A stretch of DNA of 32,710 bases from a virus. The notes under the pieces are model-generated. The model was not told the origin of the DNA. It did no database searches and was given only the letters and a program-made list of their open reading frames with translations. The stretch is taken from positions 1 to 32,710 of the IMG/VR virus record IMGVR_UViG_3300025917_000047. One strand, written 5' to 3'. The number at the start of each line of letters is the position of its first letter. The stretch's first letter is position 1. Made by a program: the position numbers and the translations under genes. Of the stretch, positions 21,905 to 28,823 are shown in pieces.

Positions 21905-22204
21905 TTAGGATACCGCTTTGTTGGTGGAGTCGAACCTCTCCACCAAAATCTCAGATACCTCAAATTCAACTCCCCAGTGTGACTGGTTGGCAGTGCTCGC
22001 ACCACCCCTGAACGCCGTCCACCTCTCCCAAGTGTTGAGGATGTTAGCCGCCGGAATCTGTCGTTTGATTTCCTCGGCGAACTTGTCCGCCGTGCCGCCG
22101 TTTGTGTAAAAGAATCCGCGGCGTGCTACGTAGTTTCCCGCCTTGTTCTTGCCTAGTGTGTCTACCACACCATCTAGTGCCTCTCTGATTTGTTTCGTTG
22201 TCAT
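21905..22204 (-). CDS. Hypothetical protein
   Basis: 99 residues. An AAGGA site lies upstream of the start. Helical opening (KQIREALDGVVDTLG), then VARRGFFYTNGGTADKFAEE, in which a Phe/Tyr pair precedes a helix, and a beta-rich WGVEFEVSEILVERF end. No motif recognised. Confidence 0.7.
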   Translation of the reverse strand: MTTKQIREALDGVVDTLGKNKAGNYVARRGFFYTNGGTADKFAEEIKRQIPAANILNTWERWTAFRGGASTANQSHWGVEFEVSEILVERFDSTNKAVS

Positions 22205-22212
22205 TTTTGTCC

Positions 22213-22407
22213 TTACTTGGTTCGTTTCTCCAAATGTTTAATCGCTTTCCTCAGTGCCAACGTGCATTCACCAAATGCCTGTCCGTCTTGCGGATCAACA
22301 GCCTCGCCGGCGGCTTCGGAGGTGACATCTATCACCGCTTTGAGAACTTCCTCAATTTCATCGGCGGACATCGTTAGAATCTTTTCAATTATCTCTTGTG
22401 TTGTCAT
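22213..22407 (-). CDS. Small protein of an internal three-member family (EEV/L-K/R-A type)
   Basis: 64 residues, helical throughout. The segment SADEIEEVLKAVIDVTSEA lines up with DADQFEELVRALAGFSG (22410-22706) and DAQQFEELVRAMSAQCRE (25462-25662), so the three look like diverged copies. All end in a basic KRT/RMGN/RSGN tail. Function unknown. Confidence 0.7.
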   Translation of the reverse strand: MTTQEIIEKILTMSADEIEEVLKAVIDVTSEAAGEAVDPQDGQAFGECTLALRKAIKHLEKRTK

Positions 22408-22409
22408 AT

Positions 22410-22706
22410 CTAGTTTCCCATCCTGCCACGTAGTGCTGTGGCTGCTTTGAAGAGGTGCGTGGCTGCTTGGGCATAGGCGTCATCACCGCAGTCGGTAGCA
22501 TATAAGCCGCTAAATCCTGCTAAAGCCCTCACCAATTCTTCAAATTGATCCGCGTCAGCTCCCAGTATCAGGTCCGCTGCGCGGTTTGCAAAGTCGTCAT
22601 TGAATTTGATGCACCCACTGTCCTGTGCGGGGATCGCTTCCAGCGCCGGTTTGTCTTCGGGCCGGCAGCATTTCATCCTCTCGATGATTTCGTTTATCTT
22701 TGTCAT
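22410..22706 (-). CDS. Small protein of the EELVRA family
   Basis: 98 residues from the ATG at 22706. N-terminal KINEIIERMKCCRPEDKP, a middle CIKFNDDFANRAADLILGAD, then the shared QFEELVRAL helix and a DDAYAQAATHLFKAATALRG helix with a GRMGN tail. Longest member of the three-copy family. Function unknown. Confidence 0.7.
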   Translation of the reverse strand: MTKINEIIERMKCCRPEDKPALEAIPAQDSGCIKFNDDFANRAADLILGADADQFEELVRALAGFSGLYATDCGDDAYAQAATHLFKAATALRGRMGN

Positions 22707-22710
22707 ATTC

Positions 22711-22884
22711 TTAGCCAGATTTTTCACACAGTTTCTCCAAGTAGTCGACAATCTCAAGCAGTTTGAGATTCCGGATCTTTTGTGCGTGCGATGGTGTGTC
22801 CTTGCTCGTCAGCCCGGCGGCCCGCTTGGCGGTGCGCTCGATTTGTTCGAGCAGGTCGAGAGCCTTTTGGTATTCTTCGTTCAT
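22711..22884 (-). CDS. Small helical protein
   Basis: 57 residues: EEYQKALDLLEQIERTAKRA and KLLEIVDYLEKLCEK helices joined by a LTSKDTPSHAQ linker. It overlaps the upstream gene by ATGA. Function unknown. Confidence 0.7.
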   Translation of the reverse strand: MNEEYQKALDLLEQIERTAKRAAGLTSKDTPSHAQKIRNLKLLEIVDYLEKLCEKSG

Positions 22885-23084
22885 ACGAACTTCCTCAGTT
22901 TGATGTCCTGTCCCCAGTTGAGACCCGTTCCACAATTGGCATATTGGTCGAGCCAGTGGTTGACGCTTGCCTCGGATTTGAACACGAGTGCTTCACTTTC
23001 GTTACGAGTGAATATCACCGCATCCTTAAGGACGTCATACTCCTTGACGAAGTGATCCTTACCTACTTTGATGATGATTTTCAT
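22881..23084 (-). CDS. Small protein, first gene after cassette D
   Basis: 67 residues, alternating strands and one helix (KIIIKVGKDHFVKEYDVL, then ALVFKSEASVNHWLDQYAN). The leader is only ~27 bases, with AAAACGACAAAC just before the start and no Shine-Dalgarno. Function unknown. Confidence 0.7.
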   Translation of the reverse strand: MKIIIKVGKDHFVKEYDVLKDAVIFTRNESEALVFKSEASVNHWLDQYANCGTGLNWGQDIKLRKFV

Positions 23085-23094
23085 GTTTGTCGTT

Positions 23095-23137
23095 TTGCAT
23101 TATTGCAACTGATATTAAATAAGCAGGTTGTGTGCCG
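23095..23137 (-). promoter_or_regulatory. Promoter cassette D, diverged copy
   Basis: CGGCACACAACCTGCT (minus strand, 23122-23137). The spacer differs from the other copies but both end blocks are kept, and GGCAC is closer to the sigma-54 consensus. Palindrome TTGCAATAATGCAA at 23095-23108. Drives 21.6-23.1 kb. Confidence 0.6.
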
Positions 23138-23145
23138 AATCTGAG

Positions 23146-23331
23146 TCAGTTCACGCTCCCGTCTGGCGAAATCTCGCGATACTCTGTCGTGAACTTGTTC
23201 GGCTTTCGTTTCATAACCATGCACCCCAGTTCGGGGTTTTCTTCTTGCGCGGAGATCCAATTCGAGAATCGGAATCCTTCCTTTTTGAGTTTCTTCTCGG
23301 CTTCAATTTGCTGTGCTGTTATGTTATACAT
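23146..23331 (-). CDS. Small hypothetical protein
   Basis: 61 residues: AEKKLKKEGFRFSNWISAQE helix then beta strands (ELGCMVMKRKPNKFTTEYRE). Last gene of the long operon from cassette E. Function unknown. Confidence 0.7.
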   Translation of the reverse strand: MYNITAQQIEAEKKLKKEGFRFSNWISAQEENPELGCMVMKRKPNKFTTEYREISPDGSVN

Positions 23332-23337
23332 AATCTA

Positions 23338-23526
23338 TTAGGCGAATGGTTCTCCCAACCAAGGGAATCGCGAGGTGAAGTCTTGCCAATTCAAACTGTA
23401 ACCTGCGGCCCAGTTGGCGATGGCATCAACCTTCTCTTTGTCTGTCATGTAAGGGAGAAGCACGCCGGTTTGAATGGCGAGTTTTGTCAGTTGACGAGTG
23501 CTCAATTTGCGTAGGTTTGTCTTCAT
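23338..23526 (-). CDS. Small hypothetical protein
   Basis: 62 residues from the ATG at 23526 (ATGA overlap). N-terminal KLSTRQLTKLAIQTGVLLPY looks like a helix-turn-helix-like or SAP-like segment, then a DKEKVDAIANWAAG helix and an aromatic tail. Function unknown. Confidence 0.65.
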   Translation of the reverse strand: MKTNLRKLSTRQLTKLAIQTGVLLPYMTDKEKVDAIANWAAGYSLNWQDFTSRFPWLGEPFA

Positions 23527-23615
23527 AAGATGATGAGTGCTAGCCACAGCAGGCTGAATAGGATTAGTCCTGCTTTGGCGAGTTGATAGGAGTCGATGTT
23601 GATAAGATGATTCAT
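23523..23615 (-). CDS. 30-residue membrane peptide
   Basis: MNHLINIDSYQLAKAGLILF opens the product; the rest is a hydrophobic LLWLALIIL tail: one transmembrane helix at the C-terminus. Both ends overlap neighbours by ATGA, which argues for translation. Function unknown. Confidence 0.55.
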   Translation of the reverse strand: MNHLINIDSYQLAKAGLILFSLLWLALIIL

Positions 23616-23989
23616 GTGAAAAACCACGCTCCAATTTCTTTGTCGTTCGTGTCTACCGTCTTCACCTCGCGCAAGCTGGGCTTCTCGTCGGTCGCCTTGT
23701 AGCATTTCCCTGTCGCCCAAACGACAGCATCAAATATCCACAAGCTACCTCGACAGCTAACGGCGAACTGAGCGACTTCGACTCCGTCAACGTAGAGCAC
23801 ACAGAACTCTTCGTGTTGAGTGCAGTCGACCACTACGCCGGTTTTTGGCAGTTCATCTTCACCGTCGTAGTCTATCACCTCAGTTCCTTCAGGAATGCCA
23901 CAGAGGCGATAAACCTCAGCCTGCTGCTTGGCAATCTCGTTGTCGCGGCTGTCCATTGCGTCCCAAAACTCTTTGTCAGTGTCGCTCAT
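23612..23989 (-). CDS. Hypothetical protein
   Basis: 125 residues. Helical start (EFWDAMDSRDNEIAKQQAEV), then beta-rich TGVVVDCTQHEEFCVLYVDG and a C-terminal WIFDAVVWATGKC block. Three or four cysteines without CxxC pairs. Function unknown. Confidence 0.7.
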   Translation of the reverse strand: MSDTDKEFWDAMDSRDNEIAKQQAEVYRLCGIPEGTEVIDYDGEDELPKTGVVVDCTQHEEFCVLYVDGVEVAQFAVSCRGSLWIFDAVVWATGKCYKATDEKPSLREVKTVDTNDKEIGAWFFT

Positions 23990-24477
23990 ATGCTGCCTCC
24001 AATCTCTTCTAAGATTTCTCTCACCTTTTCGATTAGTTCGAGATGGTTGCTGAAAGCCTGCTCTTCGGCGGTTTTCTCCGCTTGGGATAGGATTTCTTTG
24101 ACCTCGTCGCTGGCATGTCCGTTATTAGCTAGCCATCTCGCGTTCTCTCTCTGTTTCTCTCGCGTTTTCTCTACTTCCTTAAGGGCATTTCCAAGATGGT
24201 GCTCTAGGATGCGAGAGATGCTGTCCTCGTAGCGGTCGATTTCTGCTTTCGCAGCCTTGACGCGCTGGTCCACAGCGTATCTCGGCTCAACCATGATGGC
24301 GTAGGATGTCCCGTGGTGTCCTCGGCTGAGAGGATCGGGAGGAATTGAGACGATGATCGCCTTGTATCCTGCCTTGCGGTATTCCTCAAGTTTCGGCTTT
24401 AGCGTCTCACGTTCATACCCCCAGGCGAAGTGCCCAGTGTGTTCGTAGCCTCGCCGTGCTGCGGTATTCTTGTTCAT
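23986..24477 (-). CDS. Hypothetical helical protein
   Basis: 163 residues. N-terminal domain with GYKAIIVSIPPDPLSRGHHG and a YAIMVEPRYAVD strand. The rest is a long acidic-basic helix (DRYEDSISRILEHHLGNALK onward), probably a coiled coil. Function unknown. Confidence 0.7.
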   Translation of the reverse strand: MNKNTAARRGYEHTGHFAWGYERETLKPKLEEYRKAGYKAIIVSIPPDPLSRGHHGTSYAIMVEPRYAVDQRVKAAKAEIDRYEDSISRILEHHLGNALKEVEKTREKQRENARWLANNGHASDEVKEILSQAEKTAEEQAFSNHLELIEKVREILEEIGGSI

Positions 24478-24803
24478 TCGACTTCCTCTTCTCCTTCGTC
24501 AATCGTTTCCATCTCGATTTTCACCTCACCGTTGACAGTGAGTTTGCTGATGCTGTCGCAACCGTCACCATTCCTCTCCTCGATCTCTTTCAAGATAAGT
24601 TCGGGCGTCCAAGGAACTCCCTCTTCATAGTCGTCGTCAAGTCCGTAGAAATGTTTCTCGCAGACTCGTGTCAGGACCTTCACCAAGTCAGTTCCTTTGT
24701 AGGTGCGTTTGAACCTGACCCCGTCACCAAATCGTTCGTAGGAGTGTCCTTCAACTACGACGACGTGCTGGTAGGGTTTGCCGCTAAGTTTGATTGTTTT
24801 CAT
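24474..24803 (-). CDS. Hypothetical acidic protein
   Basis: 109 residues. Beta-rich N-terminus (KPYQHVVVVEGHSYERFGDG), a helical middle, and an acidic EMETIDEGEEEVE tail. Function unknown. Confidence 0.7.
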   Translation of the reverse strand: MKTIKLSGKPYQHVVVVEGHSYERFGDGVRFKRTYKGTDLVKVLTRVCEKHFYGLDDDYEEGVPWTPELILKEIEERNGDGCDSISKLTVNGEVKIEMETIDEGEEEVE

Positions 24804-24808
24804 ATTGC

Positions 24809-25000
24809 TTACTTGCTGACTGCGACGGTAAAACCTTTCAGTCCTGTGGTGATGGGAGCACCACCTACGACGTCGAGAAAATGTTGACTTTCCTCGACTG
24901 TGTCAAATCGGTAGAGCCGGACGTTGCCGAATTCCTTCGTCCATTCGGTGCCGATGTAGTGCTTCCGTCTCAACTTCTTCGCCTCTTGTTTCAGTTTCAT
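24809..25000 (-). CDS. Small hypothetical protein
   Basis: 63 residues from the ATG at 25000 (ATGA overlap). Basic start (KLKQEAKKLRRKHY), then VRLYRFDTVEESQHFLDVVG, a strand-helix pattern. Function unknown. Confidence 0.7.
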   Translation of the reverse strand: MKLKQEAKKLRRKHYIGTEWTKEFGNVRLYRFDTVEESQHFLDVVGGAPITTGLKGFTVAVSK

Positions 25001-25218
25001 GTTTTTGGGTAGTAGTCTGTTGAATACATGATGAGCCAAATACCGTTGCCCTTGTGAAGAGCCTTGAATATGGTAGCGCCATCAAGTGGGTTTGTCGCGA
25101 CTGTGGTTTGTGCGTCTCGGTTTTCGGTGACGACACCCCCAGCCTTCTTTACTTCTCGGCTGGCACGCACAACATCGTCGCGCTTGCCAATCCTACCAAA
25201 CAGTTTTGAGTCTTTCAT
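24997..25218 (-). CDS. Small hypothetical protein
   Basis: 73 residues from the ATG at 25218, which has AAGGA seven bases upstream. Basic N-terminus (KLFGRIGKRDDVVRASREV) then beta strands ending IWLIMYSTDYYPKT. Function unknown. Confidence 0.7.
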   Translation of the reverse strand: MKDSKLFGRIGKRDDVVRASREVKKAGGVVTENRDAQTTVATNPLDGATIFKALHKGNGIWLIMYSTDYYPKT

Positions 25219-25219
25219 A

Positions 25220-25453
25220 TCATTCCTTATCAATTATGTTCACGTCGTCCCGGCACAGGTTCCACCACTTTCCAATCAATTCATTTACCTTTACCGTGGT
25301 GTCTTCCTCGAACTCAGCGATGTCTTCGTAACCCATGCTCTGCACTAGCAGGAGCATGTCTTCAATCGTCGTCACCTTCACATTGCCGTCATCGTCTTCT
25401 TGCAATGTTGGGATTTCGATGTCTTCGTCGTGTTTTGCGCTATATGTCTTCAT
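25220..25453 (-). CDS. Small acidic protein
   Basis: 77 residues from the ATG at 25453 with AAGGA upstream. Acidic throughout (HDEDIEIPTLQEDDDGN, then GYEDIAEFEEDTT). Acidic DNA-mimic functions are known in phages, but nothing specific supports one here. Function unknown. Confidence 0.7.
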   Translation of the reverse strand: MKTYSAKHDEDIEIPTLQEDDDGNVKVTTIEDMLLLVQSMGYEDIAEFEEDTTVKVNELIGKWWNLCRDDVNIIDKE

Positions 25454-25461
25454 AGATTTCC

Positions 25462-25662
25462 TTAGTTTCCACTGCGCCTGCTCAGCCAATATGCCGTGTC
25501 TGCAAGCCCGTCTGCAGCCTTGCGCCACGCACCGCTGTCGTTGCCGTCACCTTCCATGTGCTCGGCTGTCTCTCTACACTGTGCGGACATTGCACGCACC
25601 AGCTCTTCAAATTGCTGTGCATCCAACTCTCGCACAATCTCGACTAGGTCTTGAAGTTCCAT
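25462..25662 (-). CDS. Small protein of the EELVRA family
   Basis: 66 residues from the ATG at 25662. MELQDLVEIVRELDAQQFEE opens it, with LVRAMSAQCRETAEHME next, and it ends in a SRRSGN tail. Third copy of the family seen at 22213 and 22410. Function unknown. Confidence 0.7.
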   Translation of the reverse strand: MELQDLVEIVRELDAQQFEELVRAMSAQCRETAEHMEGDGNDSGAWRKAADGLADTAYWLSRRSGN

Positions 25663-25663
25663 A

Positions 25664-26041
25664 TCAGTGTGCGTTCTCCTTCCATGACGGCTTTTTGTTA
25701 CCCCACGCGCTCCAGTAGATTTTGGATGTGAATTTGAATTCACCTTTGCCAAATTCAGCAAAGTAAAGTTCACCAACAACCTCAGTCACCCGTCCCTTCA
25801 TCCGGTGGCCGGATTCAAACGTGACGTGGACTTTGTCACCAACCTTAAGGATTGGCGCTTTATCTTCGGCTGGAGTAATTGTGAATTCACCAGCAGGCAC
25901 TGAAGTGACGATTTCGATAAGTTCACCACCGTCGCCTCTGACTTCTTTGCACCACTTGGCGTGGGCGCGGACTGCCTTTTCACTTTTGAAAGGGCCGACG
26001 TAGGCGTTGACTAAGTCTTGGAAATGTCCAAATAATTTCAT
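25664..26041 (-). CDS. Hypothetical protein with SH3-like barrel
   Basis: 125 residues. The N-terminal half is helical (FQDLVNAYVGPFKSEKAVRA). The C-terminal half reads like a small beta barrel (LKVGDKVHVTFESGHRMKG, then VTEVVGELYFAEFG and FKFTSKIYWS), as in KOW/SH3-type folds. Function unknown. Confidence 0.7.
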   Translation of the reverse strand: MKLFGHFQDLVNAYVGPFKSEKAVRAHAKWCKEVRGDGGELIEIVTSVPAGEFTITPAEDKAPILKVGDKVHVTFESGHRMKGRVTEVVGELYFAEFGKGEFKFTSKIYWSAWGNKKPSWKENAH

Positions 26042-26046
26042 ATGTC

Positions 26047-26253
26047 TTATTTGAGTTTGCCGACGGTGCGGTTGATGGTGGCGCAGCGGCCGATGGCATT
26101 GTTGACATAGAAGTCTAAACAGACTATGTCGTGTTCGAGGGGGCTCTTGTTAAGCACAACGGAGGTGCTCCATTGCACTGCGGCAAGCGCCTCGCGGGCC
26201 TGCACTAGCAAAGCCTGCACCTTGCTGAGTTTGTCGTTTTGTTCTGTTTTCAT
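26047..26253 (-). CDS. Small protein, first gene after cassette E
   Basis: 68 residues from the ATG at 26253. Helical (KLSKVQALLVQAREALAAV), with two cysteines. The start is directly preceded by AAAACGACAAA. First of about twelve genes in this operon. Function unknown. Confidence 0.7.
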   Translation of the reverse strand: MKTEQNDKLSKVQALLVQAREALAAVQWSTSVVLNKSPLEHDIVCLDFYVNNAIGRCATINRTVGKLK

Positions 26254-26282
26254 TTTGTCGTTTTGTTTATTCTCTGCTTCGT

Positions 26283-26326
26283 TTGCACCGTTGCAAACTT
26301 GCTTTGTATGAGCAAGATTCATGCCG
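26283..26326 (-). promoter_or_regulatory. Promoter cassette E (-24/-12-like element plus TTGCA palindrome)
   Basis: CGGCATGAATCTTGCT on the minus strand (26311-26326); predicted start near 26300; palindrome TTGCAACGGTGCAA at 26283-26296. Upstream are a degraded palindrome near 26335, GTGGTGAACGA at 26373-26383 (shared with cassette A), a TCACC-N9-GGTGA inverted repeat, and a partial CGGCAT element at 26377-26392. Confidence 0.6.
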
Positions 26327-26481
26327 ATTTTGATTTTGCAAATATGCTAAGGGATTTTGCTCACCGTGATTCGTGGTGAACGATTTATGCCGAATTGCAA
26401 TGCAAATTGTATGCGATTGCTTTGCGAATGAAATCACTACTTGCACACTGCTGAAAGACATCTTACTGTGAAAAACGACTT

Positions 26482-27252
26482 ATGAAAGCGAATAAGAAGA
26501 TTAACCTCAAATTCCTTCTCACACTGTATGATTGTCTCCTGAGAGGCATGAAATTGGGCGCCTTGTCTGCCACGCTAGACGTGCCCCAAGACACTTTGAA
26601 TTGGTGGAGAAAGAACCGTGAAGACGTGAAGACGGTGTATGAAGTGGCTGAGGCGAGAAAACAGAGAGTGGCAGACTTCAATGAATTCATGTTAGGGAAA
26701 TTGAGCAAGCCTGCAAGGAAGATGTGGAACCGGGTGGAGTGGTATTTAGAGGCTGATGAAAATGAGGTGCCGGACGTGATGAATGGAGACCTCGCGAATG
26801 AATTGAGGCAAGAGATATTCCTCCACGCGATGTTGTCAACCAATTGGAACACAAGCAAATCTGCACGTTTGGCTGGGGTGACACGAGACACAGTTGAACG
26901 TTGGAAGGAACAGGTGAATTTTAAGATGGCAATGAAGGAATTGCAAGAGGCGAAGAAAGATTATTTTGAGACGGCATTGATGAGATTGGTAGATGAGGGT
27001 TATCCAGGGGCGATAGTATTCGCAAACCGAACACAGAATGCCGACAGGGGATACAACGAGAAGATGCAAGTGGAACATACGGGGACGATTCACCATGCGG
27101 CATTGAATTTAGATGACCTCGAGCTTGACTTCGAAACCAGAAGGAAGATATTGGACGCGGTTCGAAGAAAACGAGAGCTCGAGCCGAAAAGATTGACAAG
27201 TGGTGAGGTGACAGATGCTGAAATTGTAGAGGAGAAAAAAGAAGAAGGATAG
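26482..27252 (+). CDS. Terminase small subunit-like protein
   Basis: 256 residues. Two helix-turn-helix-like segments (LGALSATLDVPQDTLNWWRK near 25-50 and SKSARLAGVTRDTVERWKEQ near 120-140). A C-terminal block AIVFANRTQNADRGYNEKMQ then VEHTGTI is, to my eye, typical of phage small terminase/DNA-packaging proteins, where 'NADRGY.EK...HTGTI' precedes an acidic tail. Expected role: recognising the packaging site and passing DNA to the large subunit. No large subunit follows. The leader contains AAAACGAC just before the ATG. Alternative: a generic DNA-binding regulator. Confidence 0.65.
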   Translation: MKANKKINLKFLLTLYDCLLRGMKLGALSATLDVPQDTLNWWRKNREDVKTVYEVAEARKQRVADFNEFMLGKLSKPARKMWNRVEWYLEADENEVPDVMNGDLANELRQEIFLHAMLSTNWNTSKSARLAGVTRDTVERWKEQVNFKMAMKELQEAKKDYFETALMRLVDEGYPGAIVFANRTQNADRGYNEKMQVEHTGTIHHAALNLDDLELDFETRRKILDAVRRKRELEPKRLTSGEVTDAEIVEEKKEEG

Positions 27253-27468
27253 GCAAATGGAGATGCTAAAGTGAAAAATAAAGCTGGACACAAAGAAGAA
27301 ACCCCGATAAGACCCGAATAACGAAATCACCTAATCTACCCGAATCTGCTAATCTCTGCTTGCTCGCCGTCCCCGCAGTCTTTCCCATGTTCTTCACCTT
27401 ATCACCATCCACAGAAAATCCCACCTCGCGATGGGTGGGATATCCTTTCTTTATTAGGTATTGGTTGT
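27253..27468. other. Non-coding gap with terminator
   Basis: 216 bp between convergent genes. I see no supported gene. It holds the terminator hairpin at 27418-27441, and A/T-rich sequence elsewhere. Confidence 0.6.
27418..27441. terminator. Bidirectional intrinsic terminator
   Basis: ATCCCACC (27418-27425) pairs with GGTGGGAT (27434-27441) across an 8-base loop. On the plus strand TATCCTTTCTTTATT follows; on the minus strand ATTTTC follows. It sits between the ends of the TerS-like gene and the minus-strand operon. Confidence 0.7.
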
Positions 27469-27801
27469 TTAGTCGTTCCAGATGATTATCTTCGTTCCAC
27501 GTGCTCTAGGCACCCGCTTCAATGCCTGTTTAGTCGGCACCAAAGTCCATGACTCCAGTTCACCGTCAACAGCTCGTTCTTGTTCAATTACCACGTAGTC
27601 AACTTCCTCACCAGTGCGTGCTGAAACGAGCGTCATTCCCTCGTCGCAAGCGTCTGGATACACCTGGTGGAACACGAGACTCCTCGCTTTCGTCTTGCGA
27701 GAGGGGTCGCTTTCGTCGGCATTTCCCTCTAGCGTAGACATCTCCTGGAAGAAGGTTTTGGTGCCCTTGTCGTAGGCGAATAGTTTGGTTGTCGCTCTCA
27801 T
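27469..27801 (-). CDS. Hypothetical protein
   Basis: 110 residues from the ATG at 27801 (ATGA overlap). Beta-rich (TLVSARTGEEVDYVVIEQE, then SWTLVPTKQALKRVPRARG) with a KIIIWND end. Function unknown. Last gene of the operon before the terminator. Confidence 0.7.
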   Translation of the reverse strand: MRATTKLFAYDKGTKTFFQEMSTLEGNADESDPSRKTKARSLVFHQVYPDACDEGMTLVSARTGEEVDYVVIEQERAVDGELESWTLVPTKQALKRVPRARGTKIIIWND

Positions 27802-27992
27802 TTGACGAACTCCTTTTGGAGCTTGCCCAGCTCGTCGCATTGGCGAAAGCCCTGGCAGAACAGCGTGGTGAAGGTGTCTTGGCACAGCGCCTTGTCCATC
27901 TTCTCGCCGTATATGCTCGCGTTGGCTTTGGTGATCGAGTTGTGGTATTTCACCAGCAACTTCGCCAGTTGGATGATTTCTTCAGGTGTCAT
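27798..27992 (-). CDS. Small helical protein
   Basis: 64 residues from the ATG at 27992, preceded by AAACGACAAA. Helical (TPEEIIQLAKLLVKYHNSIT, then TTLFCQGFRQCDELGKLQKE). Function unknown. Confidence 0.7.
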   Translation of the reverse strand: MTPEEIIQLAKLLVKYHNSITKANASIYGEKMDKALCQDTFTTLFCQGFRQCDELGKLQKEFVK

Positions 27993-28018
27993 TTTGTCGT
28001 TTTGTTTTGGGTTGAGGG

Positions 28019-28294
28019 TTAAGCGGTGAAATCGTTGCAAATCCCTGCCACAGCGTCTTCTAGCATTTCCGCGAGCTCGATCCACTCAGGGCCGTTGACG
28101 GGATCTGAGCCGGAAATGTAGCGGAGGCATTCCGCGTAGAGCACACATTCTTGTTTGTTGGCGACCTCGAGCAGGTAGAGGTCTTCACCTACATTCATGT
28201 AGGACAGCGCCGTCGTTTTGTAGAGGTTGCAGTCGAGGGCGAGGCGGACTGCCTCCAGCTGCCACTTTTTGCAGGATATGAGTATTTTTGTCAT
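28019..28294 (-). CDS. Hypothetical protein
   Basis: 91 residues. Opens TKILISCKKWQLEAVRLALD, a strand-helix unit, then YLLEVANKQECVLYAECLRY, with six cysteines spread along it. AAACGACAAA precedes the start. Function unknown. Confidence 0.7.
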   Translation of the reverse strand: MTKILISCKKWQLEAVRLALDCNLYKTTALSYMNVGEDLYLLEVANKQECVLYAECLRYISGSDPVNGPEWIELAEMLEDAVAGICNDFTA

Positions 28295-28325
28295 TTTGTC
28301 GTTTTGGTTTGATGTTTACCGCCTA

Positions 28326-28352
28326 CGGCGCTTGCGGGTTAGGCAAGCGCCG
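28326..28352. terminator. GC-rich hairpin between minus-strand genes
   Basis: CGGCGCTTGC and its exact complement with a 7-base GGGTTAG loop (10-bp stem), about 13 bp past the stop of the 28365 gene. No U run; possible weak terminator or processing site. Confidence 0.5.
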
Positions 28353-28364
28353 GCGGCGAGAAAC

Positions 28365-28823
28365 TTAGTTGTTGACGGCGAGCAAGGCGTTGGCGGCGAA
28401 GTAGCGGAATTGCTTTTTGCCGTTTACCGTTTCCTGCGTGCGGGTAGCGCCTTTGTTGTGCGCAACCATCCAGCAGAGCTGCGAGCTTACTAAGGATTTG
28501 GATTCCCCAGTGGCAGCGGCGACTTCCGCGATTGTTGCGCCGGTTGCGCCGGCGTTAATTACGGCGACGTTAATGTTGGACATGCGTGTTCCCAAACGCC
28601 CTCCAAACGCGTCGCGCTTGCTGCTTACTGCGGGTGTAGCCGGCGCGGGTGCGGGTGCTTCCGGCGCGGCAGCAGGCACTTCCTCCTGCAACTGTGCGAC
28701 AGCGGCGGCTTGCTCCGAGTCGGACAGCGGCGCTTGGGGCGCTTGGTCGAGGACAGCGGCAGGAGCGGCGTCGAGGACAGCGGGGGTGACGGGGTTCGAG
28801 TTTTTGTTTTTGTTTTTCTTCAT
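28365..28823 (-). CDS. Ala/Pro-rich protein with C-terminal winged-helix-like domain
   Basis: 152 residues. A Lys/Asn-rich start (KKNKNKNSNP), then an Ala/Pro/Glu low-complexity tract to about residue 67, then a domain with KRDAFGGRLGTRMSNINVAV, a TIAEVAAATGESKSLVSSQL helix-turn-helix-like stretch and a GKKQFRYFAAN strand. The domain lines up with the C-terminal domain of the 3789-4406 protein (DAFG, internal HTH-like helix, closing RR/KK-x-Y/F strand), so the two share one plan. Probable DNA-binding protein. Codon use is unusually GCG/CGC-rich here. Confidence 0.8.
   Translation of the reverse strand: MKKNKNKNSNPVTPAVLDAAPAAVLDQAPQAPLSDSEQAAAVAQLQEEVPAAAPEAPAPAPATPAVSSKRDAFGGRLGTRMSNINVAVINAGATGATIAEVAAATGESKSLVSSQLCWMVAHNKGATRTQETVNGKKQFRYFAANALLAVNN

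Noticed and set aside
21817-22005. Minus-strand Arg/Trp-rich 62-residue frame
   Set aside because: Overlaps the better-supported 21905-22204 gene in another frame and spans a GC-rich hairpin.
26377-26392. A seventh -24/-12 element upstream of cassette E
   Set aside because: Matches only 12 of 16 positions and loses the GC block (TTCA instead of TTGC), so it is probably a decayed copy.
26267-26461. Minus-strand 64-residue frame containing RHESCSYKASLQRC
   Set aside because: The sequence is the translation of promoter cassette E. The same words appear when cassettes C and E are read through, so it reflects repeated regulatory DNA.
18959-26481. tRNA genes in the small-gene block
   Set aside because: I looked for cloverleaf-like arms and CCA ends in intergenic gaps and saw none convincing; the gaps are mostly overlaps or promoter cassettes.
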